64,000 nt of DNA, taken from an uncultured Erysipelotrichaceae bacterium (GTDB lineage Bacteria > Bacillota_I > Bacilli_A > Erysipelotrichales > Erysipelotrichaceae). Positions 28,361 through 39,571 of this stretch are shown here, piece by piece (the stretch's first letter is position 1; each line of letters starts with the position of its first letter). Both the position numbers and the translations under genes were made by a program. The stretch is from positions 1 to 64,000 of the forward strand of contig CAMCSA010000002.1 of assembly GCA_945877405.1 (NCBI GenBank), read 5' to 3'. The notes beneath the pieces are model-generated. The model saw nothing but the letters and a program-made list of their open reading frames with translations. It searched no databases and had not been told where the DNA came from.

Positions 28361-29172
28361 TGAAAGGTATACTGTTTTTTGATGTGGATGGAACACTGAT
28401 TGATAGTGGTCATGGAAAAGAAGTTCCAGATGAAAAAGTGATGGAAGCTATTGGAAGGCTGCGCAGGAACGGTTATGCCTGCATTGTCAGTTCCGGTCGT
28501 AACATGTCTGGTCTGCATATGCTTAAAGGGATTGGCTTCGATGGATTTGTATTCTCGGATGGAGCAGGTATTCTTCTGGAAGGACAGCCATCCCAGGTCA
28601 TTGCGTTTGAACATGATGAAATTGATGTAATCATGAAACAGATCATCGAAGAGTATCATGGCCGGGTACATGCATGTCATGAAGACGGGTCTTTTGCCAG
28701 CAGTGCAGTCTATGCAACAACACTGCAGAAAGTCGGAGAACGGTATGGTGAAAGAAGAGATGAGATTCTTGCGCTTTACAATGTGAAGCCACTGGAACAG
28801 TGGAAGGATGAAAAGATTCTGGAAGTGGATATCTATTTTGAAAATGAAGAGTGGAAAAATGCATGGCTGAAGCAGAAACCACAGTCCATTGAGTATATTG
28901 ATATGGGTAAGGACAATGGAGAAATCACGGTCAGTGGCATCACAAAAGCCGCTGGATGCAGACGCATGTGTGATGTGCTTGGCGTGAATCTGAAAGACTG
29001 CTATGCTTTTGGAGATTCCATGAATGATGAAGCAATGCTGAAAGAATGTGGAATCGGTGTATGTATGGGAAATGGTGATCCAAGGCTGAAAGATACAGCA
29101 GATCATGTCACTTCAGCCATTGATGAAGATGGGCTGATACAGGCCTTTGCATATTTTGGACTCTTGCCATAA
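28360..29172 (+). CDS. Cof-type HAD hydrolase
   Basis: ILFFDVDGTLIDSG, SSGRNMSG, GDSMNDEAMLKECGIGVCMGNG; TAATG overlap with upstream gene. Confidence 0.88.
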   Translation: MKGILFFDVDGTLIDSGHGKEVPDEKVMEAIGRLRRNGYACIVSSGRNMSGLHMLKGIGFDGFVFSDGAGILLEGQPSQVIAFEHDEIDVIMKQIIEEYHGRVHACHEDGSFASSAVYATTLQKVGERYGERRDEILALYNVKPLEQWKDEKILEVDIYFENEEWKNAWLKQKPQSIEYIDMGKDNGEITVSGITKAAGCRRMCDVLGVNLKDCYAFGDSMNDEAMLKECGIGVCMGNGDPRLKDTADHVTSAIDEDGLIQAFAYFGLLP

Positions 29173-29279
29173 CTTCATGGAAAAATGGAACAGGGTTGTA
29201 TGATATAATCTTACTGCCAAAACAACGAAACAGACAATGATAAGAAAAATGCCGGCAAAAAGACCGGCTGGAGGTATTT

Positions 29280-29822
29280 ATGGAAACAGTACCATATACA
29301 CCGGAATACCGTGAAGATCTCAGAAGAATCTGTATTGAAACAGCTTCTCCAGATAATAAGGTAAATCCGGAACATCATGATTTTACGCTTATGATGTATT
29401 GTGATCCGTATATTGATCACGAAACAGCATTTATCCTGATGGATGATGAAAACAGACCACAGGGTTATATTCTCTGTGCAGAAAACTACAGAGAATTTGA
29501 AAAGAATATTGATCCATACCTGCAGAAAATCAGAAAGGAATGTCCGAATTTTGCATCCCGTGCTGATATTTCTCTGTATGAATATTTCCAGGATGAATAT
29601 CCTGCACATCTCCACATCGATATCATGGAAGAATATACCGGTGGAGGAAATGGAACAAGACTGATGAAGACACTGATTGATCATCTGAAGGCTAAACATG
29701 TCAGAGGACTGATCCTGGGCGCAGATAAGAACAATACAAGAGCCGTCTGCTTCTATAAAAAAATGGGCTTTGAGGTAATCGAAGAAGATGAAGGCGGCGT
29801 TGTATTGGCAATGAAACTGTAG
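29280..29822 (+). CDS. GNAT family N-acetyltransferase
   Basis: LHIDIMEEYTGGGNGTRLMKTLIDHL, GLILGADKNNTRAVCFYKKMGF. Confidence 0.88.
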   Translation: METVPYTPEYREDLRRICIETASPDNKVNPEHHDFTLMMYCDPYIDHETAFILMDDENRPQGYILCAENYREFEKNIDPYLQKIRKECPNFASRADISLYEYFQDEYPAHLHIDIMEEYTGGGNGTRLMKTLIDHLKAKHVRGLILGADKNNTRAVCFYKKMGFEVIEEDEGGVVLAMKL

Positions 29823-29838
29823 AAGGGCGGTGAGAGTC

Positions 29839-30492
29839 ATGACAACCATTAATGGTGGAACCGTATTTGATTTTACACAGCGTAACAGACCTGTCAGCAA
29901 ATCTGTCATCATCGAAGATTTAAATGACTTCTCATCCATCCATTCTCTTGGAAGTGGCGCCAAAGGCGTTTCTTCCTCCAATCCATACAAACGCATTGTG
30001 TTTGTTCTTTCCGGACAGCTGGAGTGTACAAACCGTTCAACCGGTCATACATGGACATGTCCTGCCGGATCTTTTACAATTTTCCCTGGAAATCGCACAA
30101 CTGGATTCAGTGCAGTAGAAGATACGGTTGCCCTTAGAATTGTTGTTGTCAATCCGACGGAAATCTATTCCATTCTGGAAGATGAGAAAGCTTATGACCT
30201 GAAACAGCTTGTACCTGAACAGGAAGATTCTTCTGCATTTGTTCATATTCTGTCATGTGGAAATACGAAGACCTGGGCAGTTACAATGGTAGAAGGAAAA
30301 TCGTTTGAGGCAGAAAAACTGAACTCCAACATGGTCTACATGTGCCTGGAAGGTGAAGTGAGAATCACCTATCAGGATAAGGAGCGTATCCTGCATGAAA
30401 ACCAGTGTTTCTATGGTCTGAAGGACAATAGAATTCACCTGGTGGCAGGTGCAACTCCGACAAGACTTCTGATTATGAAAGATATTCTGTGA
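29839..30492 (+). CDS. cupin-like protein
   Basis: SNPYKRIVFVLSGQLECTNRSTGHTWTCPAGSFTIFPGN; beta-rich repeat pattern. Confidence 0.55.
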   Translation: MTTINGGTVFDFTQRNRPVSKSVIIEDLNDFSSIHSLGSGAKGVSSSNPYKRIVFVLSGQLECTNRSTGHTWTCPAGSFTIFPGNRTTGFSAVEDTVALRIVVVNPTEIYSILEDEKAYDLKQLVPEQEDSSAFVHILSCGNTKTWAVTMVEGKSFEAEKLNSNMVYMCLEGEVRITYQDKERILHENQCFYGLKDNRIHLVAGATPTRLLIMKDIL

Positions 30493-30521
30493 TGAGGCAT
30501 TACAAGCTTCATCATTTTTTT
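30490..30521 (+). terminator. candidate intrinsic terminator
   Basis: TGATGAgGC ... GCtTCATCA TTTTTTT. Confidence 0.5.
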
Positions 30522-30534
30522 GTACAATGATGGT

Positions 30535-31392
30535 ATGAACAAAACAGTCAAATACATATTTCTGGATGTGGACGGGACGCTGTTCTCTCCAAAACTTGGA
30601 GATATTCCGGAAAGTGCCAAAGAGGCACTGGCTCTGGCAAGAAAGGCCGGACATAAGATATTTCTTTGTACAGGCAGAAGCCTTGCGGAAGTATCCCGTT
30701 ATCTGAATGCGGATGTGGATGGATTCATCCTTGGAGCAGGATCAATGATCTATGCGGATGGCAAGAGAATCTATGATGATCCGATTCCATCTCGTGATGT
30801 AACACGCATTAAGAAAACAATCCGCAGAAACAGTCTTGGTTATTGTCTGGAAGGGGCAGCAGGTGGCTATTGTGATGAGAAAGGCTATGAGGCACTGCTG
30901 TGGTATTTTTCAGGCGGCGTGGAAGATCGGCAGACAAGAATTGAAAAATGCATGGAGAATGGAACGTATCCGGAAAAATTCGGATCGGAAGAAAATGATT
31001 CCATCTATAAGATCTGCGCATTTGGGCCAGAGTGGGAGCCGGATTATGAATCACTTTCCAAAGATCTGGAATCTCCATATATTCTGACTAAGGTGCATGA
31101 AGATACAGATGAACATTTCTGCATCGGAGAAATCACCAACAGTAGAATTGACAAGGCAACAGGTGTCAATAAGGTGTTGGAGCACTATAATGCTGAAGCA
31201 TTCCAGGCATATGGATTTGGTGACAGTGCAAATGATATTCCAATGCTGAAGGCATGTGGACATGGTATCGCGATGGGAAATGGGGCAGCAGTCATCAAGG
31301 AAATCGCTGACTATGTCACAACGGATATTCTCGAGCATGGATTATGGAACGGATTTGTCCACTATGGACTGATCGAAGGAGAAAAACGATGA
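30535..31392 (+). CDS. Cof-type HAD hydrolase
   Basis: IFLDVDGTLFSP, CTGRSLAEV, GFGDSANDIPMLKACGHGIAMGNG. Confidence 0.88.
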   Translation: MNKTVKYIFLDVDGTLFSPKLGDIPESAKEALALARKAGHKIFLCTGRSLAEVSRYLNADVDGFILGAGSMIYADGKRIYDDPIPSRDVTRIKKTIRRNSLGYCLEGAAGGYCDEKGYEALLWYFSGGVEDRQTRIEKCMENGTYPEKFGSEENDSIYKICAFGPEWEPDYESLSKDLESPYILTKVHEDTDEHFCIGEITNSRIDKATGVNKVLEHYNAEAFQAYGFGDSANDIPMLKACGHGIAMGNGAAVIKEIADYVTTDILEHGLWNGFVHYGLIEGEKR

Positions 31393-32369
31393 AACTTGGT
31401 ATTGTCGGCAATGGCATGATTGTAAAAACAGTTCTGAATGAACTGAAAGATACGGATATTGAAGCCACTGCTTTGTGGTGTCGCAGTGAAGAAAGAGGCA
31501 GACCGGTAGCGGCGGAATTTGGAATTGAAAAGGTGTATACGGATTACGAAGCGTTTTTGAAAGATGATTCCTATGACTTTGTATATATGGGATTGGCAAA
31601 CAGTGCACATTATGAATATACACTGCAGGCAATCCGTGCTGGACGCAATGTCATTCTTGAAAAGCCTTTTACTTCAACATATGAGGAAGCAAAGCAGCTT
31701 GTTGAAGAAGCAAAGGAATATGGCGTCATTCTGTTTGAAGCAATGCTTTCCAGATATTCTGCCAACTATGAGATCATTCCAAAGTATCTTTCAAAAATCG
31801 GTGAAGTGAAACTGATCCGCAGTACATTCTGCCAGTATTCCAGCAGATATGATGCATATTGTAAAGGAGACATCAAACCTGCTTTTGATCCATTATGTTC
31901 CGGTGGTGCATTAATGGATATCAATGTCTATAATATTTCCTTTGTGATCGGGCTGTTCGGTGCACCACTGGCAAGTATATACATGGCAAATATCGGTCAT
32001 AACGGAATTGACACTTCCGGGGTTGTTACAATGGATTATGGTTCCTTCAAGGCTGTATGTACAGGGGCTAAGGACTGTTCTGCAAGAAACGGTATCATGA
32101 TTCAGGGCACGAAGGGATGGATTGAAGTACCAAACCGTCCGGGATTTATTGAAAATGTAACATTGCATCTGAATCAGGATAATACTGATACAGTGATTGA
32201 TGTGGCAAAGGAACGTCCATATATAAAGGAATTCAGACGCATGATGGAAGTATGGGAAGCTGATGACCGTAAACAGATGGATGCATGGCTGCAGGCTTCT
32301 TTGGATACGATGGCAGTTCTGGATACATCCAGAAAACAGGCAGGCGTTGTATTCCCTGCAGACAAGTAA
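31389..32369 (+). CDS. Gfo/Idh/MocA family oxidoreductase
   Basis: MKLGIVGNGMIVKTV, VYMGLANSAHYEYTLQAIRAGRNVILEKPFTST; ATGA overlap with upstream gene. Confidence 0.9.
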   Translation: MKLGIVGNGMIVKTVLNELKDTDIEATALWCRSEERGRPVAAEFGIEKVYTDYEAFLKDDSYDFVYMGLANSAHYEYTLQAIRAGRNVILEKPFTSTYEEAKQLVEEAKEYGVILFEAMLSRYSANYEIIPKYLSKIGEVKLIRSTFCQYSSRYDAYCKGDIKPAFDPLCSGGALMDINVYNISFVIGLFGAPLASIYMANIGHNGIDTSGVVTMDYGSFKAVCTGAKDCSARNGIMIQGTKGWIEVPNRPGFIENVTLHLNQDNTDTVIDVAKERPYIKEFRRMMEVWEADDRKQMDAWLQASLDTMAVLDTSRKQAGVVFPADK

Positions 32370-32415
32370 TGTTTTTCAAATTGTGAAAATTGGAAGAACC
32401 ATGACGGTTTAGTGC

Positions 32416-32443
32416 TTTTCACAGGAAAAAGGAATGCTATAAT
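32416..32443 (+). promoter_or_regulatory. candidate extended -10 promoter
   Basis: TTTTCA-16-TGCTATAAT (TG extension plus perfect -10). Confidence 0.5.
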
Positions 32444-32479
32444 ATGATTAACGATTAAAGGAATAAAGGAGAAAATAAA

Positions 32480-32734
32480 ATGGCAAAGGTAAATGTAAAT
32501 TCCGCTTTAAAGAGAGATGATATCAGAAAGGTTCTTGAAAGCCAGGAATGCCCTAAGTACACATTCGTAAAGATGTTAGGCCCTATGGAAATGCAGTTTG
32601 AAGTAGAAGACGACGGAACACACGGCGATCTTGCAAACTACACAAAGAGCCTCATCAAGAAGCAGCCATGGGGCGCTGCTCTGTTCATGAGAGTTCTCAA
32701 CGACGGTCAGGCTTTCACAGGTCAGAATATGTAA
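32480..32734 (+). CDS. small uncharacterised protein (84 aa)
   Basis: Strong RBS AAGGAG, own promoter and terminator, codon choice like the r-protein genes. Confidence 0.75.
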   Translation: MAKVNVNSALKRDDIRKVLESQECPKYTFVKMLGPMEMQFEVEDDGTHGDLANYTKSLIKKQPWGAALFMRVLNDGQAFTGQNM

Positions 32735-32740
32735 TGATTT

Positions 32741-32766
32741 GAAACATGGGGGACCATGTTTCTTTT
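32741..32766 (+). terminator. intrinsic terminator
   Basis: GAAACATG-GGGGAC-CATGTTTC TTTT. Confidence 0.6.
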
Positions 32767-32771
32767 GTTAA

Positions 32772-34232
<1,461 letters not shown>

Positions 34233-34244
34233 TTCAGATACAGG

Positions 34245-34277
34245 CATGAAGTTATACATACTTCATGTCTTTTTTTC
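34245..34277 (+). terminator. intrinsic terminator
   Basis: CATGAAGT-TATACAT-ACTTCATG TCTTTTTTT. Confidence 0.75.
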
Positions 34278-34291
34278 TGTATAATAGGGCC

Positions 34292-36460
34292 ATGGAATAT
34301 GATGTACTCAAAGGTCTGAATCCACAGCAGATTCAGGCAGTCACAACAACAGAAGGATATGTGCGCGTTATTGCCGGAGCAGGCAGTGGCAAAACAAGGG
34401 CATTAACGCATCGTTTTGCCTATCTTGTCAATGAGATCGGTATATCACCAGGCAATATTCTGTGTGTGACATTTACAAACAAGGCAGCCAGTGAAATGCG
34501 GAAGAGAATCCATGAGATGACAGGAGATACGGATACCGGTTATATCTGTACCTTCCACTCTTTCTGTGTTTCCATCCTGCAGGAAGATTCCCATGCGGTG
34601 TGTTTTCCAAAGTCATTCATGGTGTTGGATAATGGTGATATTGATGCAATGCTGAGAATGATCTATGAGGAAAGAAATCTTTCCATGAAGGATAAGACAT
34701 TTGCAAATGCACGTGATATGTTTGAAATGCGTAAAGGGGTAACGGAGCCACGTTACTACATGCATCTGATTCAGGATTCCATTCAGCAGCTGTATGAAAA
34801 GTACATGGCTGCAGAAAAGATTGATGATATTCTGTTTTATGGTTATCTGTACCAGCAGAAAAAATGTTTTGGTCTGGACTATAATGATCTGATTTTCATG
34901 TCACTGTATATCTTCCGTACATTCCCGGATATTCAACTGAAATGGCAGAAGCGCCTGCAGTATATCATGATTGATGAATTTCAGGATATAGACCCGCCGC
35001 AGTATGAACTAATGGAAGCTTTATGCGGGTATCACAACAATCTGTTTATTGTCGGTGATCCGGATCAGACCATCTATACATGGCGTGGGGCAAGGATCGG
35101 CTATCTGCTGAATTTTGATAAGCGGTTTGATCATGTAAAAACCATTTCTCTTTTGACAAATTACCGCTCCACACCGGAAATACTGAATTGTGCCAACAGC
35201 CTGATTGATAAAAACAGCATTCGTATGAAAAAGGATCTGATTCCGGTATTGCCTTCAGGTCCAAAACCCGTATTCTTCCATGCACAATCTCCGAAGAAAG
35301 AGGCGGAATGGGTGGTAGAGCAGATCGGGAATCTGGCACGTCACAATGTAGCATGGCGGGATATTACCATTCTTTTCCGTGCACACTATCTGACACGCAG
35401 TGTGGAAGAGGAACTGATCCGAAAAAAGATCCCATATCGCCTGTGTTCCGGTGCGCAGTTTTTTGACCGCAAGGAAATCAAGGATGCCTTATGTTATCTG
35501 CGGATGATTGTACAACAGGATGATCTTTCCTTTGTCCGTATTGTCAATGTGCCGAAACGGAATATTGGTGCACGAAGGATGAAGATTCTCAAGGAATACA
35601 GCCAGGAACATGGCATATCACTGTATCAGTCATTAAAGGAATGCCTGGACATGGAAGTATTCACTTCCACCAGGGCAAAAGAGTTTGTGAATCTGATTGA
35701 AGATTTCTCCATGCGGATGGAAGAAAAGTCTGTTTCCAAAACACTGTCTGATATTCTGGATGCATCTGGGTATGAAAAGATGCTGCGGACAGAAGGTGCA
35801 CAGGAAAGACTGGATGATCTTGCAGAACTGAAACAGTCCATTTATGAGTGGGAAATAACAGTCGGTGAAGAAACGGATATGAATGCCTATCTGCGTCATA
35901 TCGCTCTGTTTACAAATGCAGAGATGTCGGATCAGGAAGATCGCGTCAGACTGATGACAATCCATGCCGCCAAGGGACTGGAATTCCCGTATGTATTTAT
36001 CTGTGGCATGAGTGAAGGCATATTCCCATCTTCTAAAGTCAGAACAATGTCGGGTATGGAAGAAGAAAGAAGACTTGCTTTTGTTGCGATGACACGATGT
36101 GAGAAAGGACTGTATCTTTCTGATGGGGATCAGAGAAATGCCAGTGACTCCCTGTTTATTTCCAGATTTGTTCTGGATGTGGATCCATCCTTAGTGGATT
36201 ATATCAGTGGTATTGATGAAGAAGTACTTCAGAAAAACAAAGATTATATCGCTAAAGAAGCAGACCGGCTTTTGCCGGATGAGGAAGACATTGGGTTACA
36301 GGCAGGGGACAGAGTCAGACACAGAGTGTTTGGTGAAGGTACCGTGGAAAAGATTGACACAAAGGAAGAAGCAATCTATGTCAGATTCGATTCTCTTCCA
36401 ACAGTACGTGCTTTAGCTCTTTCTGCCGCAAAGAAACTGGAAAAAATATTACGTTCCTGA
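34292..36460 (+). CDS. pcrA: UvrD/PcrA-type DNA helicase
   Basis: LNPQQIQAVTTTEGYVRVIAGAGSGKTRAL, IDEFQDIDPPQ, VGDPDQTIYTWRGA, LMTIHAAKGLEFPYVF. Confidence 0.88.
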   Translation: MEYDVLKGLNPQQIQAVTTTEGYVRVIAGAGSGKTRALTHRFAYLVNEIGISPGNILCVTFTNKAASEMRKRIHEMTGDTDTGYICTFHSFCVSILQEDSHAVCFPKSFMVLDNGDIDAMLRMIYEERNLSMKDKTFANARDMFEMRKGVTEPRYYMHLIQDSIQQLYEKYMAAEKIDDILFYGYLYQQKKCFGLDYNDLIFMSLYIFRTFPDIQLKWQKRLQYIMIDEFQDIDPPQYELMEALCGYHNNLFIVGDPDQTIYTWRGARIGYLLNFDKRFDHVKTISLLTNYRSTPEILNCANSLIDKNSIRMKKDLIPVLPSGPKPVFFHAQSPKKEAEWVVEQIGNLARHNVAWRDITILFRAHYLTRSVEEELIRKKIPYRLCSGAQFFDRKEIKDALCYLRMIVQQDDLSFVRIVNVPKRNIGARRMKILKEYSQEHGISLYQSLKECLDMEVFTSTRAKEFVNLIEDFSMRMEEKSVSKTLSDILDASGYEKMLRTEGAQERLDDLAELKQSIYEWEITVGEETDMNAYLRHIALFTNAEMSDQEDRVRLMTIHAAKGLEFPYVFICGMSEGIFPSSKVRTMSGMEEERRLAFVAMTRCEKGLYLSDGDQRNASDSLFISRFVLDVDPSLVDYISGIDEEVLQKNKDYIAKEADRLLPDEEDIGLQAGDRVRHRVFGEGTVEKIDTKEEAIYVRFDSLPTVRALALSAAKKLEKILRS

Positions 36461-36488
36461 ACAGCTGGTGAAATACATCAGCTGTTTT
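36461..36488 (+). terminator. candidate intrinsic terminator
   Basis: ACAGCTG ... CAGCTGT TTT. Confidence 0.5.
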
Positions 36489-36680
36489 GATAAATGCAAT
36501 GGTTCATTGTGAAATTGCTTGTGAGGAAAACAGCTCACTGTCCATAAATGTTGAAAAACTTTCATATAAATATGGCAGTTGCCGCTCTTTTGTGAGAAAT
36601 TTCACGAAATTTGATTGAATGCGCTTACAGAATTTGATATGCTTATCGCAGTTTCATATTTTGGAAAAGGGGTAGAAAAT

Positions 36681-38849
36681 ATGGTTATCATGTTTGTGGT
36701 ACTGGCTGCCGCAGCAATTGCTCTGGGCTATGCTCTGTTCAACTATAAGAGTGTCAAGGGCATGGATGAAGGAAATGCCAGGATGTCTGAAATTGCAGCA
36801 GCAATCAGAGAAGGTGCAAATGCGTTCATCAATTATGAATATCGCATTATCTTCATTGTCGCAGGTATTGTAGCTGTTGTATTCGGTATTATTTTCTCAT
36901 TTGAGGAAGGTGCATTCCGGTGGGAACCTTCTGCGGCATTCGTTCTTGGTACATCCATGAGTGCTCTTGCGGGTTATATCGGAATGAAAATTGCAACCTA
37001 TGCCAATGTCAGAGTTTCCAATACGGCAAGACTGACGCTCAAGATTGGTTCAACACTGAAAGTTGCTTTAAAGGGTGGCTCTGTCATGGGTCTTTGTGTT
37101 GGTGGCTTTGCGTTACTGGGGCTGTTCCTTGTCTATGTGATCTTCGGATTCGGCATGGGATATCTCAATATGGAAAGTATTGAAACAACAGGTTCCATCT
37201 TTACACAGTGTCTTTCCTGCTATGCACTTGGCTGCAGTATCGTAGCCATGTTCAATCGTGTCGGTGGTGGTATCTATACAAAGGCTGCTGATATGGGTGC
37301 TGACCTTGTCGGTAAGACGGAAGCACATATTCCGGAAGATGATCCACGTAATCCTGCAACAATCGCGGATAACGTCGGTGACAATGTCGGTGACGTTGCC
37401 GGTCTTGGTTCCGACCTTCTGGAATCCTATGTCGGTGCAATCACTTCTTCCATTATTCTTGCGGTATCTCTGTTCATGCATGCAAGCATTGAAAATGGAC
37501 TGATCGCAAAGGATATGCTGGAAAAAATGGTATTCTATCCGCTGGTATTTGCTTCCATTGGTCTTGTCGCATCTGTCATCGGTATTGCGTACGTTCTTTT
37601 CAAAAAGGAATCCGACAATCCACACCGTGATCTGAACATGTCCACATGGGCAGCTGCAGCAATCACGGTTATCGGTGGATTCATTATTACAGGTACATTC
37701 TTCAAGGGAGCTGACTTTACAGGTACAGGCTTCAGTCTGGGTTATCTGTCTCCATGGATTGCAGCTTCCATTGGTGTTATCAGTGGTGTTGTCATCGGCG
37801 CAATTGCGGAATACTACACATCCGATGCCTATGCACCAACAAGAAAGATTGCTCATGCGTCTGTGGATGGACCTGCTCTGACCGTTACGGAAGGTCTTGC
37901 GACAGGTATGATTTCCTGCATGGCACCATTAATCGTTCTTGGTATTGCGATTTATGCATCCTATGCGGTAAGTGGCATGTATGGTCTTGCAATGGCGGCG
38001 ATTGGTATGCTGTCATTTGTATCCGCAACTGTATCTGTTGATACATATGGTCCGATTTCCGATAATGCTGGTGGTATTGCGGAAATGAGCAGACTGGATC
38101 CGGAAGTACGTCATATTACAGATAAGCTTGACTCTGTCGGTAATACAACAGCAGCCATTGGTAAGGGATTTGCGATCGGTTCTGCATCTTTAGCAGCTTT
38201 ATCCCTGATGGTTTCCTATCTGTATGCATTCTCTCCATCCGGTTCACTGGATCTGAACTTCACGGATCCTCTGATTCTGGCTGGTGCATTAGTTGGAGCA
38301 GCTCTTCCGTATCTGTTCTCCGGTATGCTGATTGAAGCAGTTTCCAAAGCCGCTCAGAAGATGGTTGAAGAAGTCAGACGTCAGTTCAGAGAAATGCCAG
38401 GTATCCTGACAGGACAGGATAAACCGGACTATAAGACATGTATCACAATCTCTTCTCAGGGAGCAATCAAGGAAATGAAGACACCAGCTCTGATTTCCAT
38501 TCTGTTCCCGCTGGTTTCCGGTTTCCTGTTTGGACCATACTTTGTTGGTGGTCTTCTGATCGGTGCAACTGTCTCTGCCATCATGCTGGCAATCTTTACA
38601 GGTAATGCCGGTGGTGCATGGGACAATGCGAAAAAGTACATCGAAGCAGGTGGCGTTGAAGGTCACTTCAAGGGGTCTGCTGCCCATGATGCAGCTGTTG
38701 TCGGTGATACCGTCGGTGATCCATTAAAGGATACCGTCGGTCCATCCCTTGATATTCTGATTAAGATCATGTCAACCGTATCTCTGATTGCGGCAGTTCT
38801 GTTCAGCCAGTACAATCTGCTTGGCTGGATTACCACACTCATACATTAA
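36681..38849 (+). CDS. hppA: membrane-bound ion-translocating pyrophosphatase
   Basis: KAADMGADLVGKTEAHIPEDDPRNPATIADNVGDNVGDVAGLGSDLLESYVGA, GNTTAAIGKGFAIGSA; start placed at MVIMFVV after AAAGGGG. Confidence 0.95.
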   Translation: MVIMFVVLAAAAIALGYALFNYKSVKGMDEGNARMSEIAAAIREGANAFINYEYRIIFIVAGIVAVVFGIIFSFEEGAFRWEPSAAFVLGTSMSALAGYIGMKIATYANVRVSNTARLTLKIGSTLKVALKGGSVMGLCVGGFALLGLFLVYVIFGFGMGYLNMESIETTGSIFTQCLSCYALGCSIVAMFNRVGGGIYTKAADMGADLVGKTEAHIPEDDPRNPATIADNVGDNVGDVAGLGSDLLESYVGAITSSIILAVSLFMHASIENGLIAKDMLEKMVFYPLVFASIGLVASVIGIAYVLFKKESDNPHRDLNMSTWAAAAITVIGGFIITGTFFKGADFTGTGFSLGYLSPWIAASIGVISGVVIGAIAEYYTSDAYAPTRKIAHASVDGPALTVTEGLATGMISCMAPLIVLGIAIYASYAVSGMYGLAMAAIGMLSFVSATVSVDTYGPISDNAGGIAEMSRLDPEVRHITDKLDSVGNTTAAIGKGFAIGSASLAALSLMVSYLYAFSPSGSLDLNFTDPLILAGALVGAALPYLFSGMLIEAVSKAAQKMVEEVRRQFREMPGILTGQDKPDYKTCITISSQGAIKEMKTPALISILFPLVSGFLFGPYFVGGLLIGATVSAIMLAIFTGNAGGAWDNAKKYIEAGGVEGHFKGSAAHDAAVVGDTVGDPLKDTVGPSLDILIKIMSTVSLIAAVLFSQYNLLGWITTLIH

Positions 38850-38856
38850 TAAGTAC

Positions 38857-38886
38857 AAGGTCATTGCTTCGGTAGTGACCTTTTTT
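38857..38886 (+). terminator. strong intrinsic terminator
   Basis: AAGGTCAttgCTTCGGtagTGACCTT with UUCG tetraloop then TTTT. Confidence 0.85.
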
Positions 38887-39076
38887 ATGCTAAAATTCAT
38901 CCGTAAAGTGGTATTCGTAAGAATCCGTATACGGCATGGAGCAGTATTTCCGAATCCCATATGATATATAAAAGAACGAAATCTGAAGTCTTTGTGAACA
39001 ATTGTGTGAGCAATGTGAAGGCGATATTTCAGATGAATGTCGGGACTGAACATTCCGTGAAAGATCCCCATAAGCC

Positions 39077-39122
39077 TTGCAAAAGAAAAATACTTCCGTA
39101 AAATAGCTAATAAAGTTAGCTA
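39077..39122 (+). promoter_or_regulatory. promoter plus likely MarR-type operator
   Basis: TTGCAA-16-TAAAAT; inverted repeat TAGCTAA-TAAAG-TTAGCTA (39104-39122) abuts the -10. Confidence 0.55.
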
Positions 39123-39139
39123 AATGGAGGTGCGCAAAA

Positions 39140-39571
39140 ATGAATTATGAAATGATCGCGGATGAACTGCTGGATATTGCAGAAACAGGTTTCCGTAAAA
39201 ACTACAGAAATGTGAAGAAAGAATACTTCACACCGGAAAATCTTGTTCTGATCCGTCTTGCACGTTCAAACGAAGGTATTGTCTATGCCGGAACACTGAG
39301 CTCTTATATTGCCGTTGCGACTTCCCGCATGGCAGTGATTCTCAATGACCTGGAAAGACAGGGACTTGTGGAAAGAAAAACAGATGACAGAGACAGTCGT
39401 AAAAAGATTGTAGTAGCAACACCAAAAGGTAAGGAAAAGGGTGTTGCATTACTGGAAGAAATCAGAAGCAACTGTGCAGATATTCTTTCTGTACTTGGGG
39501 AAGAAGATGCTTTGAAGCTGGTAGATATGGTTAGACGTATCTCGGGAGCAATGAATTCGGATGCTGCGTAA
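39140..39571 (+). CDS. MarR family transcriptional regulator
   Basis: Winged-helix: YIAVATSRMAVILNDLERQGLVERKTDDRDSRKKIVVATPKGKEKG. Confidence 0.85.
   Translation: MNYEMIADELLDIAETGFRKNYRNVKKEYFTPENLVLIRLARSNEGIVYAGTLSSYIAVATSRMAVILNDLERQGLVERKTDDRDSRKKIVVATPKGKEKGVALLEEIRSNCADILSVLGEEDALKLVDMVRRISGAMNSDAA

Noticed and set aside
28312-29106. 264-aa minus-strand ORF opposite HAD gene
   Set aside because: The plus strand encodes a clear Cof-type HAD; the antisense translation has no family features.
29211-29996. 261-aa minus-strand ORF opposite the GNAT gene
   Set aside because: The plus strand has a clear GNAT protein with RBS; antisense composition is Phe/Ile/His-rich and non-protein-like.
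37113-37856. 247-aa minus-strand ORF opposite hppA
   Set aside because: Antisense of a conserved pyrophosphatase; Cys/Asp/Thr-rich translation typical of shadow ORFs.
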